Of a stretch of DNA of 64,000 nt, positions 28,000 to 36,819 are shown one piece after another. Source of the stretch: JAGNEJ01 sp043757865. Lineage in GTDB: Bacteria; Verrucomicrobiota; Verrucomicrobiia; Verrucomicrobiales; V1-33. Positions within the stretch are counted from its first letter, which is position 1. Each line of letters opens with the position of its first letter. The stretch is from positions 1 through 64,000 of the forward strand of contig JAYVOP010000169.1 in NCBI GenBank assembly GCA_043757865.1. The letters are read 5' to 3'. A program made the position numbers and the translations under genes. Below the pieces are notes generated by a model. It was given only the letters and a program-made list of their open reading frames with translations, did no database searches and was not told the origin of the DNA.

Positions 28000-29214
28000 A
28001 TGATTGAACGGGAAGCTAGTCAGTTGATGAGTGAATTACTCCAGCAGTTTCCTGCTGTGGGGTTAGTGGGATCGCGCCAATGTGGGAAGACCACGTTGGC
28101 CAAGTCCTTTGGGAAATACTATTTCGACATCGAAAGCGTAGCTGAACGAGGCCGCTTGGACGTTCAGTGGGATCACATTATGGCCGAGGATGAAATCGCA
28201 GTGTTTGATGAAGCCCAATGCTGGCCTGAACTTTTTGCGCGGTTGCGCGGGGCGATTGATGCCCGTCGCAAAGTGAAGGGGCGCTTTATTCTTCTGGGCT
28301 CTATTTCTCCTGAACTGATGAAACAAGTAGGACAGTCACTGGCTGGCCGCATGGGCCTCATGGAACTCACTCCGTTCCATGTGTCTGAGTTACCTGTGAC
28401 TTCGGATGCTTTGCTGTGGCGTTACGGTGGCTACCCAGAAGGCGGCGTCTTAGAGGAGGGCGGTGGCTATCCCCGGTGGCAGAGTAGCTATTTGAAATTG
28501 ATGTCTAAAAGGGATCTTCCTCAGTGGGGCTTGCCTGCTAAGCCAGAGCTTACGGAGCGGCTGTTCCGCCTGCTGGCGGGGATGCATGGCCAAGCTCAAA
28601 ATGCTTCTGAGTTAGGGGCCGTGCTAGGCCTAACGCATACCACGATTCAAACTTACCTGGACTACCTAGAAGGCGCATTTCTAATTCGTCGGCTCCCGGC
28701 GTATCATGCCAAAGTAGCTAAGCGCATAGTGCGCACACCCAAGGTTTATTGGAGGGACACCGGTTTGCTGCATCAACTGCTAGGCCTCACGGCTCAGGGG
28801 GAGCTATTGAATGCCCCGTGGGTTGGAGCCAGTTGGGAAAGCTGGGTCATTGAACAAATTCTGGCCCATCGCGCTGCCCAAGGGATCGACACCGCCGCTA
28901 GCTACTTCCGCACCAACGACGGTTGGGAATGTGACTTAGTGCTCGAAAGCGAAGGGAAACGCGAACTCATCGAGATCAGACTAACCACCGCTCCGGCCAC
29001 TGAGGACTTGGCTAAACTGCGTAAAATCCAAGCCCTTATAGGCGCAGATCGTTTGGTATTGCTAACGCGTTGTAGAGATCAACTAACAGAAGGCCATACT
29101 TGGATGACGGACTTGCGCGGCTACTTGGCGGCTAGTTCACCAGGAGCCGTGCCCGCTGTCAGCAGCCCTCGGAAAAAGTCAGCAAAGCACAGAGCCGAGG
29201 CGGCGGCGGTGTAG
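28000..29214 (+). CDS. AAA ATPase with C-terminal DUF4143 domain
   Basis: I start at the ATG at 28000 (404 residues) because the in-frame ATG at 27961 is inside the tandem repeats. Walker A GSRQCGKT is at residues 24-31, and Walker B EIAVFDEAQ is near residue 70. Sensor segment RFILLGSISPEL, the winged-helix-like part (SELGAVLGLTHTTIQTYLDYLEG), and the C-terminal DUF4143 region with a nuclease-like FRTNDGWECDLVLE follow. Members of this family are widespread and mobile, with unproven function. It is the only plus-strand gene within the polysaccharide locus. Its last 94 nt overlap the 3' end of the convergent glycosyltransferase gene, suggesting insertion. Confidence 0.88.
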   Translation: MIEREASQLMSELLQQFPAVGLVGSRQCGKTTLAKSFGKYYFDIESVAERGRLDVQWDHIMAEDEIAVFDEAQCWPELFARLRGAIDARRKVKGRFILLGSISPELMKQVGQSLAGRMGLMELTPFHVSELPVTSDALLWRYGGYPEGGVLEEGGGYPRWQSSYLKLMSKRDLPQWGLPAKPELTERLFRLLAGMHGQAQNASELGAVLGLTHTTIQTYLDYLEGAFLIRRLPAYHAKVAKRIVRTPKVYWRDTGLLHQLLGLTAQGELLNAPWVGASWESWVIEQILAHRAAQGIDTAASYFRTNDGWECDLVLESEGKRELIEIRLTTAPATEDLAKLRKIQALIGADRLVLLTRCRDQLTEGHTWMTDLRGYLAASSPGAVPAVSSPRKKSAKHRAEAAAV

Positions 29215-30440
29215 GGCTGGAAGGCCGTGGCGTTTAGCGGTAAACGCTGCGCATACTGCTGCTCATGGAGCCATGCAGCAGCGATGCGCTCCGCCAAGGT
29301 GGCCTCGCTTTCCTCGTTAGTAAAGGGAACGCACGCACCGCCGCCGACTTGCGCCAGCAAGGAAACTACGGAACTAGCCGCGTGAAACACCGTCAGCAAC
29401 GGACGCCCCGCTAGCAGATAGGGGTAAATTTTGGAAGCCGTGTAACCGGGATCATCGGACCCGAAAACTAACAGCGCTGAGGCATCTCGCAGGCAGGCTA
29501 GCACTTCTGAATACGGGAGGCGTTGGGTGCGTTCGTTGACCAAATGCGCTAGACCATATTCTGCGGCTATCGGCAGCACACCCGGCGGCACATCCGCTCC
29601 GCCGCCATAGCGCGTGCCTAGAAAATGGAGCCGCAGTTTCTGCAAAAGTTCCGCTGGTGCATGATCCCGCAGCGCTCGAAAGAAAGCCCGGAAAGTAGCC
29701 TCCATGGCTGGAATGACCACGCCCGCATAGACCCAATGAATGGTGTCAGCAGACGGTGTAAAGATTGTCTGCGCAAGCCGCTGGTCAACCACGCGAGCGA
29801 AATCCCTAGCATCTCCCGGAAACGGCTGCACCAACGCTGGCAGGCGAGCCGCCCACGGATAACGCGCCACGATCTGCTGCGGGTAGGCCGGAGAAACGGC
29901 AGTAATGCCGCTGCATTCCTTGAGCACCGCAGGCTCCATGCGACGGTGCAGGTAGTCCATGATGCCATGCTTCAAACGCCCTCCAGGGGGCACGATCTCG
30001 GGGTGCTCCCGGTAGTAATCATTGACCCATGGGTCTTGGTAATCCATGGCGAAGGGCACCCCGAAGCGCTTTTTCCAACGCACCCCTAACGGATGAATGG
30101 CAAACACCGTGGTGGAGAAATAGACTAAATCAAAGCGGCCACCAGCCAGCAGCTCATCCCCTTTCCGCGCCAGCGCTCCCCGCGCCCGAAACGCCAGCGA
30201 ACCCAAGCCCGGCAGCCGACTCCATCGCCGCCCTAACGCTTTCACGCGATGCACAGGCACATCCTTCGGCAGGCCATCCGCCAGCCATGGGTCTTCGCTA
30301 AAGCCCGTCTCCGCAGGCTCCACCGCCAGCACCTCCACCGCCACACCTAGCCCAGCCCAATACGGCACCAGCAGCCGCACGCGATGCAGATCCGCCGCGT
30401 TCGTCGGCGGGAAATGTGGGGAAATGATGAGCAGTCGCAT
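29121..30440 (-). CDS. Glycosyltransferase (GT4-like)
   Basis: A 439-residue GT-B type protein opening MRLLIISPHFPPTNAADLHRV, with FAMDYQDPWVNDYYREHPE in the acceptor domain and a donor domain beginning near residue 235 (HWVYAGVVIPAMEATFRAFF). The usual E-x7-E motif is less clear than in its neighbours. The region ASALLVFGSDDPGYTASKIYPYL near residue 335 takes its place, as in GlcNAc/FucNAc-type transferases. The 3' end overlaps the opposite-strand ATPase gene by 94 nt. A small hairpin element is just upstream of its ATG. Polysaccharide assembly is the likely role. Confidence 0.8.
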   Translation of the reverse strand: MRLLIISPHFPPTNAADLHRVRLLVPYWAGLGVAVEVLAVEPAETGFSEDPWLADGLPKDVPVHRVKALGRRWSRLPGLGSLAFRARGALARKGDELLAGGRFDLVYFSTTVFAIHPLGVRWKKRFGVPFAMDYQDPWVNDYYREHPEIVPPGGRLKHGIMDYLHRRMEPAVLKECSGITAVSPAYPQQIVARYPWAARLPALVQPFPGDARDFARVVDQRLAQTIFTPSADTIHWVYAGVVIPAMEATFRAFFRALRDHAPAELLQKLRLHFLGTRYGGGADVPPGVLPIAAEYGLAHLVNERTQRLPYSEVLACLRDASALLVFGSDDPGYTASKIYPYLLAGRPLLTVFHAASSVVSLLAQVGGGACVPFTNEESEATLAERIAAAWLHEQQYAQRLPLNATAFQPYTAAASALCFADFFRGLLTAGTAPGELAAK

Positions 30441-30454
30441 GGGGCTATCGAGTG

Positions 30455-30511
30455 AGCCGACTTAGGAGGCAGGAATGTGCTGAGTCATGACGCTAGCCTC
30501 CAAAGTCGGCT
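30455..30511. repeat. REP-like hairpin
   Basis: Two 16-nt arms, AGCCGACTTAGGAGGC at 30455-30470 and its reverse complement with one mismatch at 30496-30511, flank a 25-nt loop. The element sits in the gap between the FkbM gene and the glycosyltransferase gene. The plus strand reads SRLRRQECAES followed by a stop. I associate this sequence with dispersed repeats of verrucomicrobial genomes, but only one copy is here. Confidence 0.6.
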
Positions 30512-30534
30512 GCTACTAGAAGTTACAACCGTGA

Positions 30535-31365
30535 CTACCCCGGCACCGCACGTAGATGGCAGACGGCGGGCTCCGTTTGATAGTCTGGGGCGCGGCCCGT
30601 TTGCAGGACGGTGATCTGGTAGCCGTGGCCTTGGAGAAATTCTGTGCACTGCCGTGCAAGGTCGTGGGAATGCGCTTCGATGTAGAAGCTAGGATGATGC
30701 TGCGTGATGAGTTGCTGCGCGCCTTGCAGCACCAGGAACTCCGCGCCCTCCACATCGATCTTTAAAAGCTGCGCAGGCTGGATTTTCCCCGCCGCTATGA
30801 GGCCGTCCAGCGTCTCTAGCTGCACGCGGATACTGCCCGCAGCGGCATCGCCACTATCAAATGTGCTGTGACCTAGCTTGCCCATGCTAGACTCTGGCAT
30901 CACGGTAAAAGTCGTCTCGCCAGCGGCATCCGCTAGGGCATAAGGAAAGAGCGTGATCGGCAAGTTAGGGTTCAGCGCTATCATCTTGCGGATCTGTGCT
31001 TGGTTATCTGGCAGGGGCTCGAAGACGGCCACGGCAGCGGCTTGCTGGCAGGCCATGACACCGGAAAAGAAGCCCCGGTAGCCGCCAATGTCATAGCAGA
31101 CAGCACCCGGCGTGACGGCAGCGGCTAACGTCTCGGAGAACGATTGCTCATAGTTGCCTAGCCAAATTTGTTTATCCTGCGGCAGTTCCACGGGATAGAC
31201 CAATCCACCCGCCGGGCCACCCTTGATACGGTGGTCAAACGCCGCCCCGTCCATGTGCTTGGCCATGAGGTGTTGCTGGAATTGTTTGAGGCCAGGAATG
31301 TATTTGATCCAGCTCCGAAGACGATACGGGATTAGGCTTGCTGCGGATTGAAGAAGTTGGCTCAT
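30535..31365 (-). CDS. FkbM-family methyltransferase
   Basis: A 276-residue SAM-dependent methyltransferase. The SAM-binding motif I region is VCYDIGGYRGFFSGVMACQ near residue 90 and motif II is AVFEPLPDN near 115. The family signature LLKIDVEGAEFLVLQGA lies near residue 202, followed by FYIEAHSHD. FkbM-type enzymes O-methylate sugars or other hydroxyl groups, so terminal methylation of a polysaccharide sugar is likely. The ATG overlaps the stop of the upstream glycosyltransferase by 4 nt. A decayed relative lies about 2.4 kb away at 33785-34157. Confidence 0.88.
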   Translation of the reverse strand: MSQLLQSAASLIPYRLRSWIKYIPGLKQFQQHLMAKHMDGAAFDHRIKGGPAGGLVYPVELPQDKQIWLGNYEQSFSETLAAAVTPGAVCYDIGGYRGFFSGVMACQQAAAVAVFEPLPDNQAQIRKMIALNPNLPITLFPYALADAAGETTFTVMPESSMGKLGHSTFDSGDAAAGSIRVQLETLDGLIAAGKIQPAQLLKIDVEGAEFLVLQGAQQLITQHHPSFYIEAHSHDLARQCTEFLQGHGYQITVLQTGRAPDYQTEPAVCHLRAVPG

Positions 31366-32588
31366 GGAAATGGGAGGAGGGTGGAAAGATGGATTTTAAA
31401 ACGGTCCATTTGGGTCTCCCGATTCCCTTCCTGGAGGGCGTAGATGCGGGCGTTGGTGCGTAGTTGTTGGAGGAGGGCGGGGTTATCATTGAGGTGAATA
31501 ATCTGTGCTTTCAAGGAAGCGGCGGAACCTGGGGTAAAAAGCAAACCTGCTTGGCTTTTCGTCACCACCTCGTGGAGGCCTGGGAGGTCACTGGAGAGCA
31601 CGGCTAGGCCAGCCATCATGTAGTCAAACATTTTATTCGAAACGGTCAATTCGTGGTTTCGGTTTCCATCCCGCTCTAGGCATAGGCCGATGGTGTGGCC
31701 CGCCGCAGCTAGCACGGCCTGATCAGGGGCGTGCGGGGGCAGAATGTGGACGCGATGCTCCAACCTGCGTTGCGCGATCTCTGCCTTGAGTCGGACGCCG
31801 TTATCGAATCCGAGGCGGCCTTGGAGATGGAGGGTAATCTCTTCTGGGAGATCCACGAGCGCATCCAATGCTTCGGCTAGGCCCCGTTGGCTGACGCCCA
31901 GGACGGAGTTGCGCCAGTAGAGTTTGATTGGCGCGGGGGGTGAGAGGGTGAGCTCGGCTAACTGGCTAGGGCAGTTGTAGAGGGAAAGGAACTGAGTGCA
32001 GCCATAGGCTTGCTGGTAGGCGGCGGAGACTTGCGGGCTACTCGTGGTCAGCAGCGCGCACTGGGGCAGTCCTTGGCTTTCCAATTTCCGGATAGCCACA
32101 CGCAAGGTGGAGGCCTGCCCTTCACCCATATCAGAGTAGAATTCCATGCAATCGAAAATGAGCTGCCCTCCCTTGGGTAGAGCGAGCATGGCTGGCAGTA
32201 GCATTTCGGTGTTATGGGCATGGATCACATCGGGCTGTAATGTGCGGAGGCGTTGAGTTAGTCCGACAACATTTGGGGAGAAGAGGGCTGGCAAAAGTTT
32301 GCCAGTAGCCTGGAAAATGAGCTGGGCGAGATGACTGGAAAGTTTGTTTCGCACTAACTTTAGGAGCCCACTGGTTTTGGTGGGATAGGCGTGGCTAAGC
32401 CACTGGAGATTAGGTAAATCCCCTAAAACGGGGGTGGGGATGCGTTTGAAGTTTAGCGGGGAGCAGTCGAGGAAGGTGACCTCACAATCTGGGCGAAGTT
32501 CAGCTAGAGCTCGGGCATGGCGCGGGCCCCGTGGTTCTGCATCCGCCCGGTAGGGGGTGCAGACACAGATCCTCAGTTTACGCGGCAT
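31362..32588 (-). CDS. Glycosyltransferase (GT4-like)
   Basis: The ATG at 32588 (MPRKLRICVCTPYRADAEPR) gives 408 residues. The TTG five codons upstream is less likely. The acceptor domain includes PDVIHAHNTEMLLPAMLAL near residue 123, and the donor domain has LHLQGRLGFDNGVRLKAEI near 255 and MFDYMMAGLAVLSSDLPGL near 343, consistent with a GT-B transferase. It overlaps the end of wecB by 11 nt and the FkbM start by 4 nt, so wecB, this gene and the methyltransferase form a coupled trio. Specificity cannot be read from sequence, but WecB supplies UDP-ManNAc, which is a candidate donor. Confidence 0.83.
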   Translation of the reverse strand: MPRKLRICVCTPYRADAEPRGPRHARALAELRPDCEVTFLDCSPLNFKRIPTPVLGDLPNLQWLSHAYPTKTSGLLKLVRNKLSSHLAQLIFQATGKLLPALFSPNVVGLTQRLRTLQPDVIHAHNTEMLLPAMLALPKGGQLIFDCMEFYSDMGEGQASTLRVAIRKLESQGLPQCALLTTSSPQVSAAYQQAYGCTQFLSLYNCPSQLAELTLSPPAPIKLYWRNSVLGVSQRGLAEALDALVDLPEEITLHLQGRLGFDNGVRLKAEIAQRRLEHRVHILPPHAPDQAVLAAAGHTIGLCLERDGNRNHELTVSNKMFDYMMAGLAVLSSDLPGLHEVVTKSQAGLLFTPGSAASLKAQIIHLNDNPALLQQLRTNARIYALQEGNRETQMDRFKIHLSTLLPFP

Positions 32589-33735
32589 TACATTCACGCT
32601 CAAGGATGGTGACGATCTGAGCAGCCGCGTCCCCCTTGCCGTAGGGATTGGCTAACTGACAGCGGCGGCGGTATTCGGCTGGATCTTGAAGCAGTTGATT
32701 AGTGGCTTGGCAGATGGTGTTAGGATCAGTACCCACTAAGACACAAGTGCCTGCGATTACGCCCTCCGGACGTTCCGTCGTTTCGCGCATGACGAGGACG
32801 GGTTTGCCGAGGCTGGGGGCTTCTTCTTGGACTCCGCCGCTATCACTCAGGATGAAATGGCAGCGGTCCATGAGCCAGATGAAGTCTTCGTAGGCGGCGG
32901 GCTCAGCTAGGCAGATGCAGGGGTGTTCGCCAAGCAGGCGCTGAACTGGTTCGCGGACATTGGGATTCAGATGCACTGGATAAAGAATGCCGAGGTCCGG
33001 GTGCTCTCTGGAGATGCGACTGAGGGCGGTGCAGATGTCCTCGAATCCTTGCCCGAAGGACTCTCTACGATGGCCGGTGACGAGTAGCCAACGGCTCTCA
33101 GGCCGCTCCAGATACTGGGCGCGGAAGTGGTCTGCAATCCCCATCCTAGCAGCTATCTGAACCGCATCTCCAGGGATCTGCCGCAATTTCTCCCGGACCC
33201 AAAGGAGTGAATCGATGACCGTATTCCCGGTCACATGAATGCTCTGCGGCGGGTGGTTTTCCCGGAGTAAATTTTGCCGACTCAACTCCGTGGGCGCGAA
33301 ATGCCAGCGGCAGAGCGGTGATGCGAGGCGGCGGTTCATTTCTTCTGGGAAGGGGGACTGCATGTCGCCTGTGCGCAGGCCAGCTTCGACATGGCCAACG
33401 GGAATGTGATGATAAAATGCCGCCAAACTGGCTGCCAGCACGGTGGTCGTGTCGCCCTGCACGAGCACGGCGGCGGGCGCAATGGTGCGGAGGTAGTGTG
33501 AGATTTTTAGTAAAGCTTTGGCGTTGAGTTCGACGAGGGTTTGCCCGGGGGTCATAAGGTTGAGATCATGGTCCGGGGTGATGCTAAAGACGTCGAAGGT
33601 CTGCCGTAGCATTTCCCGGTGTTGTCCGGTGCTTAGAAGCACCGGGGTCAAGGTTGTGGAAGCTTGGAGCGCGCGATAGATTGGCGCAATTTTGATGGCT
33701 TCAGGGCGAGTGCCTACGATGAGAAGGATGTTCAC
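32578..33735 (-). CDS. wecB: UDP-N-acetylglucosamine 2-epimerase (non-hydrolysing)
   Basis: A 385-residue enzyme starting at a GTG codon. It opens with VGTRPEAIKIAPIYRAL, has the substrate-binding QGDTTTVLA and GHVEAGLRTGDMQSPFPEE segments, VTGHRRESFG near residue 220, and SDSGGVQEEAPSLGKPVLVM near 300, all diagnostic of WecB. It interconverts UDP-GlcNAc and UDP-ManNAc in the cytoplasm, giving the donor for ManNAc or ManNAcA residues. No wecC-type dehydrogenase is in the window. It is the first gene of a coupled set with the glycosyltransferase and FkbM genes. A decayed FkbM remnant lies immediately upstream. Confidence 0.93.
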   Translation of the reverse strand: MNILLIVGTRPEAIKIAPIYRALQASTTLTPVLLSTGQHREMLRQTFDVFSITPDHDLNLMTPGQTLVELNAKALLKISHYLRTIAPAAVLVQGDTTTVLAASLAAFYHHIPVGHVEAGLRTGDMQSPFPEEMNRRLASPLCRWHFAPTELSRQNLLRENHPPQSIHVTGNTVIDSLLWVREKLRQIPGDAVQIAARMGIADHFRAQYLERPESRWLLVTGHRRESFGQGFEDICTALSRISREHPDLGILYPVHLNPNVREPVQRLLGEHPCICLAEPAAYEDFIWLMDRCHFILSDSGGVQEEAPSLGKPVLVMRETTERPEGVIAGTCVLVGTDPNTICQATNQLLQDPAEYRRRCQLANPYGKGDAAAQIVTILERECNAA

Positions 33736-33784
33736 GGGATAGAGGGGACGGGCGGGTGCCGGAGATCAGGTTGAGGTTAGCTCC

Positions 33785-34157
33785 CCCGCTGAGGTTTGCG
33801 ACCTCTGGAAGCGAGCCACTAAAGTAGGACTATCGATACCGACAAGGTTTTCCACCTAGTAACCGAAGTGTTCCAGAAAGGAAATAAGATCATTATTACG
33901 GAAACCCACGGTCGTTGTAAATCTTCGTACGCCTCAATCACAAGCAACGGGCGATGATTCGCAAGCAGATCTCCAACCCCTCTTAACGCCAGTTACTCGG
34001 CCTCTTCGATGTCGATCTGGATGGCCCGAACCCTCTCCAACTGCGGGTGGTGAGGATTTCGCTGAGGCTGCTTAGCGGCACTTTCATTGTGGTTGGGGTG
34101 GGAGACAAGCTTTAATCCACCTCCGTAAGCGCTGGCAATGGGTAGGCACACCCATGT
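33785..34157 (-). pseudogene. Remnant of an FkbM-family methyltransferase
   Basis: There is no intact reading frame here, but three minus-strand segments in different frames line up in order with the C-terminal half of FkbM enzymes. They are ASAYGGGLKLVSHPNHNESA (about 34130-34080), then VPLSSLSEILTT, then RAIQIDIEEAE, a stop, LALRGVGDLLANHRPLLVIE, and finally DLISFLEHFGY with a stop and VENLVGID. The motif IDIEEAE replaces the family IDVEGAE. At least two frameshifts and two stops are needed. The N-terminal SAM-binding half is missing. It differs from the intact FkbM gene at 30535, so it is a separate, older gene and not a recent duplicate. Confidence 0.75.
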
Positions 34158-34167
34158 TTATAAGCTG

Positions 34168-35316
34168 CTAGCGGATGCTTTTGGAGGGATTGGAGACAAC
34201 TGAGGAGGACTCACATGGGCTGATGGAAGTGGAAATGAATTTATCTGATCCTCGGGGTAGCTTCTGGAGCAACGGCCGTTCCAGGCAGACGTGGGCGAGC
34301 AGGCCTGCTAGCAACGTGATGGTGATGATGATCGGCGTGATGAGGTGGGTGCCATAACGCGTTAGTAATTGTTGACTCCCGGCCACTTTATACAACACCG
34401 AGAGCACGGGGCCATGCACGAGATAGAGCGAATAAGAGGCATCTCCCAGCAACGCCATTCCGCGATACGGCCCGCTGCGGGCAATGGCTAGGCCGCCTTG
34501 GCGATCCAACATGGTGGAGGCAACGATGATCACAAATGACAGGCTGCCGTAGAGCAGGACGTGCTCGCTGCGAGCGAGTTCGTAAATGGGGCCGGGAAAT
34601 AATCCGGTGCTGAGGAATGCCACTAATCCCATGACTAGCAGCACGATGCACGCACCCCGTGGCAGGCGGCTAGTCGGCATTCGCGCCACCAACCATGCGG
34701 CTAGGCAGCCGATCAGGAACTCGAAATTCTGCGGCCACCACAGCAGGTGTATCACCGGATTTTCAAAACGATGCGGCCCACCTAACGACATGATGACACT
34801 GCCGATGACGCCCACGATCCACACGCCGATGATGGGCCTCGCATAGCGGGGACGGAGGCCGATGAGGAGTGCGAACCACAGGTAAAATAACATTTCATGG
34901 CGCAAGGACCAACCCGCCACCAGAATGGGCGAGCGGGTCATGGGCAGTAGCAGCAAGGAGCCTGCAATAATGCTTGGCTGCGTTTCATCCCCCTGGCCGT
35001 AATGCGCCACGATGAAGTAAACGGGCAGGATCAGCAGGGTGACTAACCAGTAGATGGGAAAGATGCGCACGACGCGTTTCCGCAAATAAGTGGCTAGGCG
35101 ATGGGGCTGGGCGAAGTCGCCTTGGTGAATGTAGAAGATGAGGAATCCGCTGAGGACAAAGAAGAAATCCACGCCTGCATTTCCCATGGCAAAGAAGCTG
35201 CCGAGGAATGGCTGGCCGTGTTGATCCGCTGTGATGCCCGTAGCATGGACTAGCACCACTAACACGGCGGCCCAGCCACGGAAGATCTGGAGCAGGCTGA
35301 AATTTACTTTATTCAT
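34168..35316 (-). CDS. Acyltransferase family 3 membrane protein
   Basis: From the ATG at 35316 the protein has 382 residues. It opens with SLLQIFRGWAAVLVVLVHAT, carrying the R-x10-H pair expected of acyltransferase-3 proteins. GVDFFFVLSGFLI follows, then about ten membrane segments ending near residue 355. Such proteins move acetyl or other acyl groups across the inner membrane to O-acylate LPS, exopolysaccharide or peptidoglycan. The hydrophilic tail of about 30 residues (rich in Ser) is unusual and may result from read-through into the adjoining decayed region. It lies 14 nt after the flippase gene. Confidence 0.87.
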   Translation of the reverse strand: MNKVNFSLLQIFRGWAAVLVVLVHATGITADQHGQPFLGSFFAMGNAGVDFFFVLSGFLIFYIHQGDFAQPHRLATYLRKRVVRIFPIYWLVTLLILPVYFIVAHYGQGDETQPSIIAGSLLLLPMTRSPILVAGWSLRHEMLFYLWFALLIGLRPRYARPIIGVWIVGVIGSVIMSLGGPHRFENPVIHLLWWPQNFEFLIGCLAAWLVARMPTSRLPRGACIVLLVMGLVAFLSTGLFPGPIYELARSEHVLLYGSLSFVIIVASTMLDRQGGLAIARSGPYRGMALLGDASYSLYLVHGPVLSVLYKVAGSQQLLTRYGTHLITPIIITITLLAGLLAHVCLERPLLQKLPRGSDKFISTSISPCESSSVVSNPSKSIR

Positions 35317-35330
35317 CGGTCCAATTTGTC

Positions 35331-36809
35331 TCAGACCGGATGCGGCAGCAGGAGCAGCCGCCGGGCGACCTTCTGCATGGGCACATAGTTCAACCAATGG
35401 TGCAGGCGGTTGCGGAAACAGACGCGCAATACCAGCACGTAGCCGATGCAGAAGCCGAGGCTGGCCAGGATGCAGGGGACCAGGGCGGTGGTGCCGGATT
35501 GGCCGCAGATTTGCAGGATTCGCATGGTGCCTAACGCGGAGAGCCAAGCAGCGGCGGCTCCGGTGGCCACGGGCATCAGCCAGCCTGCTAGGGTGATGCC
35601 TTCAGCTTGGCGCAGCCAGCGGGTAACGGCTAGGAAGACGCTGACCTGCACGCCGATCATGGCTTGTAAATAGCGGTCGAGGCCATGCGGCAGCGCCCAG
35701 TAGAGAGCGGCGGCGGTGCCCACGAGGTTGGCCATATCAGCATAGAAACATTCCCGTTGGCGGCTGCGGGCGATCAGCAAATTATACACGGCTAGGTAAA
35801 GGGAAAAGGCGATGCCCCAGCCCATGGCCCACGGGATAAGCGGGATAATGGCCGCCCATTTCCTTCCATACACTAACATGACTAGCGGAGTCGCGGAAAT
35901 CACAAAGGCCACTCCGGTGGGGATGGCCATCCAAACGATGGTCTGCACCACGAGGCTGCCCACCCTAGCCGGATGTCCGGCACCTCCGTCCACGCGGGCG
36001 AGGATAGGGTAAAGGGAACTGAGCAACTGCGCAGCGATGTTGATACAGAACATTTGCGCCAGCCCTAACGAGCGATTGAGCACGCCCAGGACATCGAAAC
36101 TGAGCATCCCGCCGACCACCATGGAGATTAGCATTTGCCGCCCGTAGAAAGCCATGCCGCTGCCCATGCGGCCTACCGCAAAGCGCGCGGTGGGCGCATA
36201 CCGCGCCCAGGACCACTGCCAATTAGGACGCCAGTGGGCTTTGACCCACAGATCATAAGCGAAGGGCAGGGTGGTGCAGAGGCCAGGCACTAACAGAGAA
36301 TAGGTGCCGCAGCCCGCCCAGGCCATGATGATGGCTAGCAAGGTGCTGGCCAACATGCCGATGCCGTGGAGGATGCGCAGGCGTTTCCAATTGAAGCTGC
36401 GTTCCAGCATTTTCAGGCGGAATTCTTTGGGCACGCCGAGGATAAAGGTGGCGGACATCACATGCACGAACGGGGCTAGCTCGCGCCAGCCCGGCAGCCA
36501 CCAAAAAACGATGCCGATGATGTTGATGACCACGAACATGGCGAGATTTAACACCACGGAGGCGGTGAAATGATCTTGCCAGGGGACTTCCTCGTGTTCT
36601 TTGAGCTGTAAGCTGTGGACCACGAAGTTGGTCATGGCGAAGATGTTAATAAAGCTAACTAAATCCCCGATGAAGCTCATGTGACCATAAGCGCTCTGCG
36701 GCAACAGCCGAGCCAGAATGCTCGTGGTCACGAACTGGAGCGCCATGCTGAGGATATTGAATCCAGCATTCCAGATGACCGATGAGCGTGCGGAGGAGGC
36801 GAGGGACAT
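35331..36809 (-). CDS. Wzx-type oligosaccharide flippase
   Basis: A 492-residue protein with about 12-14 hydrophobic segments and the MATE/PST-like opening SVIWNAGFNILSMALQFVTTSILARLLPQ. The motif GHMSFIGDLVSFINIFAMTN is near residue 40. Members flip undecaprenyl-diphosphate-linked repeat units to the periplasmic face for Wzy polymerisation. Together with the initiating transferase at 41619 and the Wzy-like gene at 25166 this makes a complete Wzx/Wzy pathway within the window. It is flanked by three acyltransferase-3 genes, which probably modify its cargo. Confidence 0.87.
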   Translation of the reverse strand: MSLASSARSSVIWNAGFNILSMALQFVTTSILARLLPQSAYGHMSFIGDLVSFINIFAMTNFVVHSLQLKEHEEVPWQDHFTASVVLNLAMFVVINIIGIVFWWLPGWRELAPFVHVMSATFILGVPKEFRLKMLERSFNWKRLRILHGIGMLASTLLAIIMAWAGCGTYSLLVPGLCTTLPFAYDLWVKAHWRPNWQWSWARYAPTARFAVGRMGSGMAFYGRQMLISMVVGGMLSFDVLGVLNRSLGLAQMFCINIAAQLLSSLYPILARVDGGAGHPARVGSLVVQTIVWMAIPTGVAFVISATPLVMLVYGRKWAAIIPLIPWAMGWGIAFSLYLAVYNLLIARSRQRECFYADMANLVGTAAALYWALPHGLDRYLQAMIGVQVSVFLAVTRWLRQAEGITLAGWLMPVATGAAAAWLSALGTMRILQICGQSGTTALVPCILASLGFCIGYVLVLRVCFRNRLHHWLNYVPMQKVARRLLLLPHPV

Positions 36810-36819
36810 AGCGTGCTTG

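Noticed and set aside
30455..30511. Small peptide gene (minus strand, MTQHIPAS then stop)
   Set aside because: It lies within the hairpin loop and arm, has only eight codons and no supporting signal.
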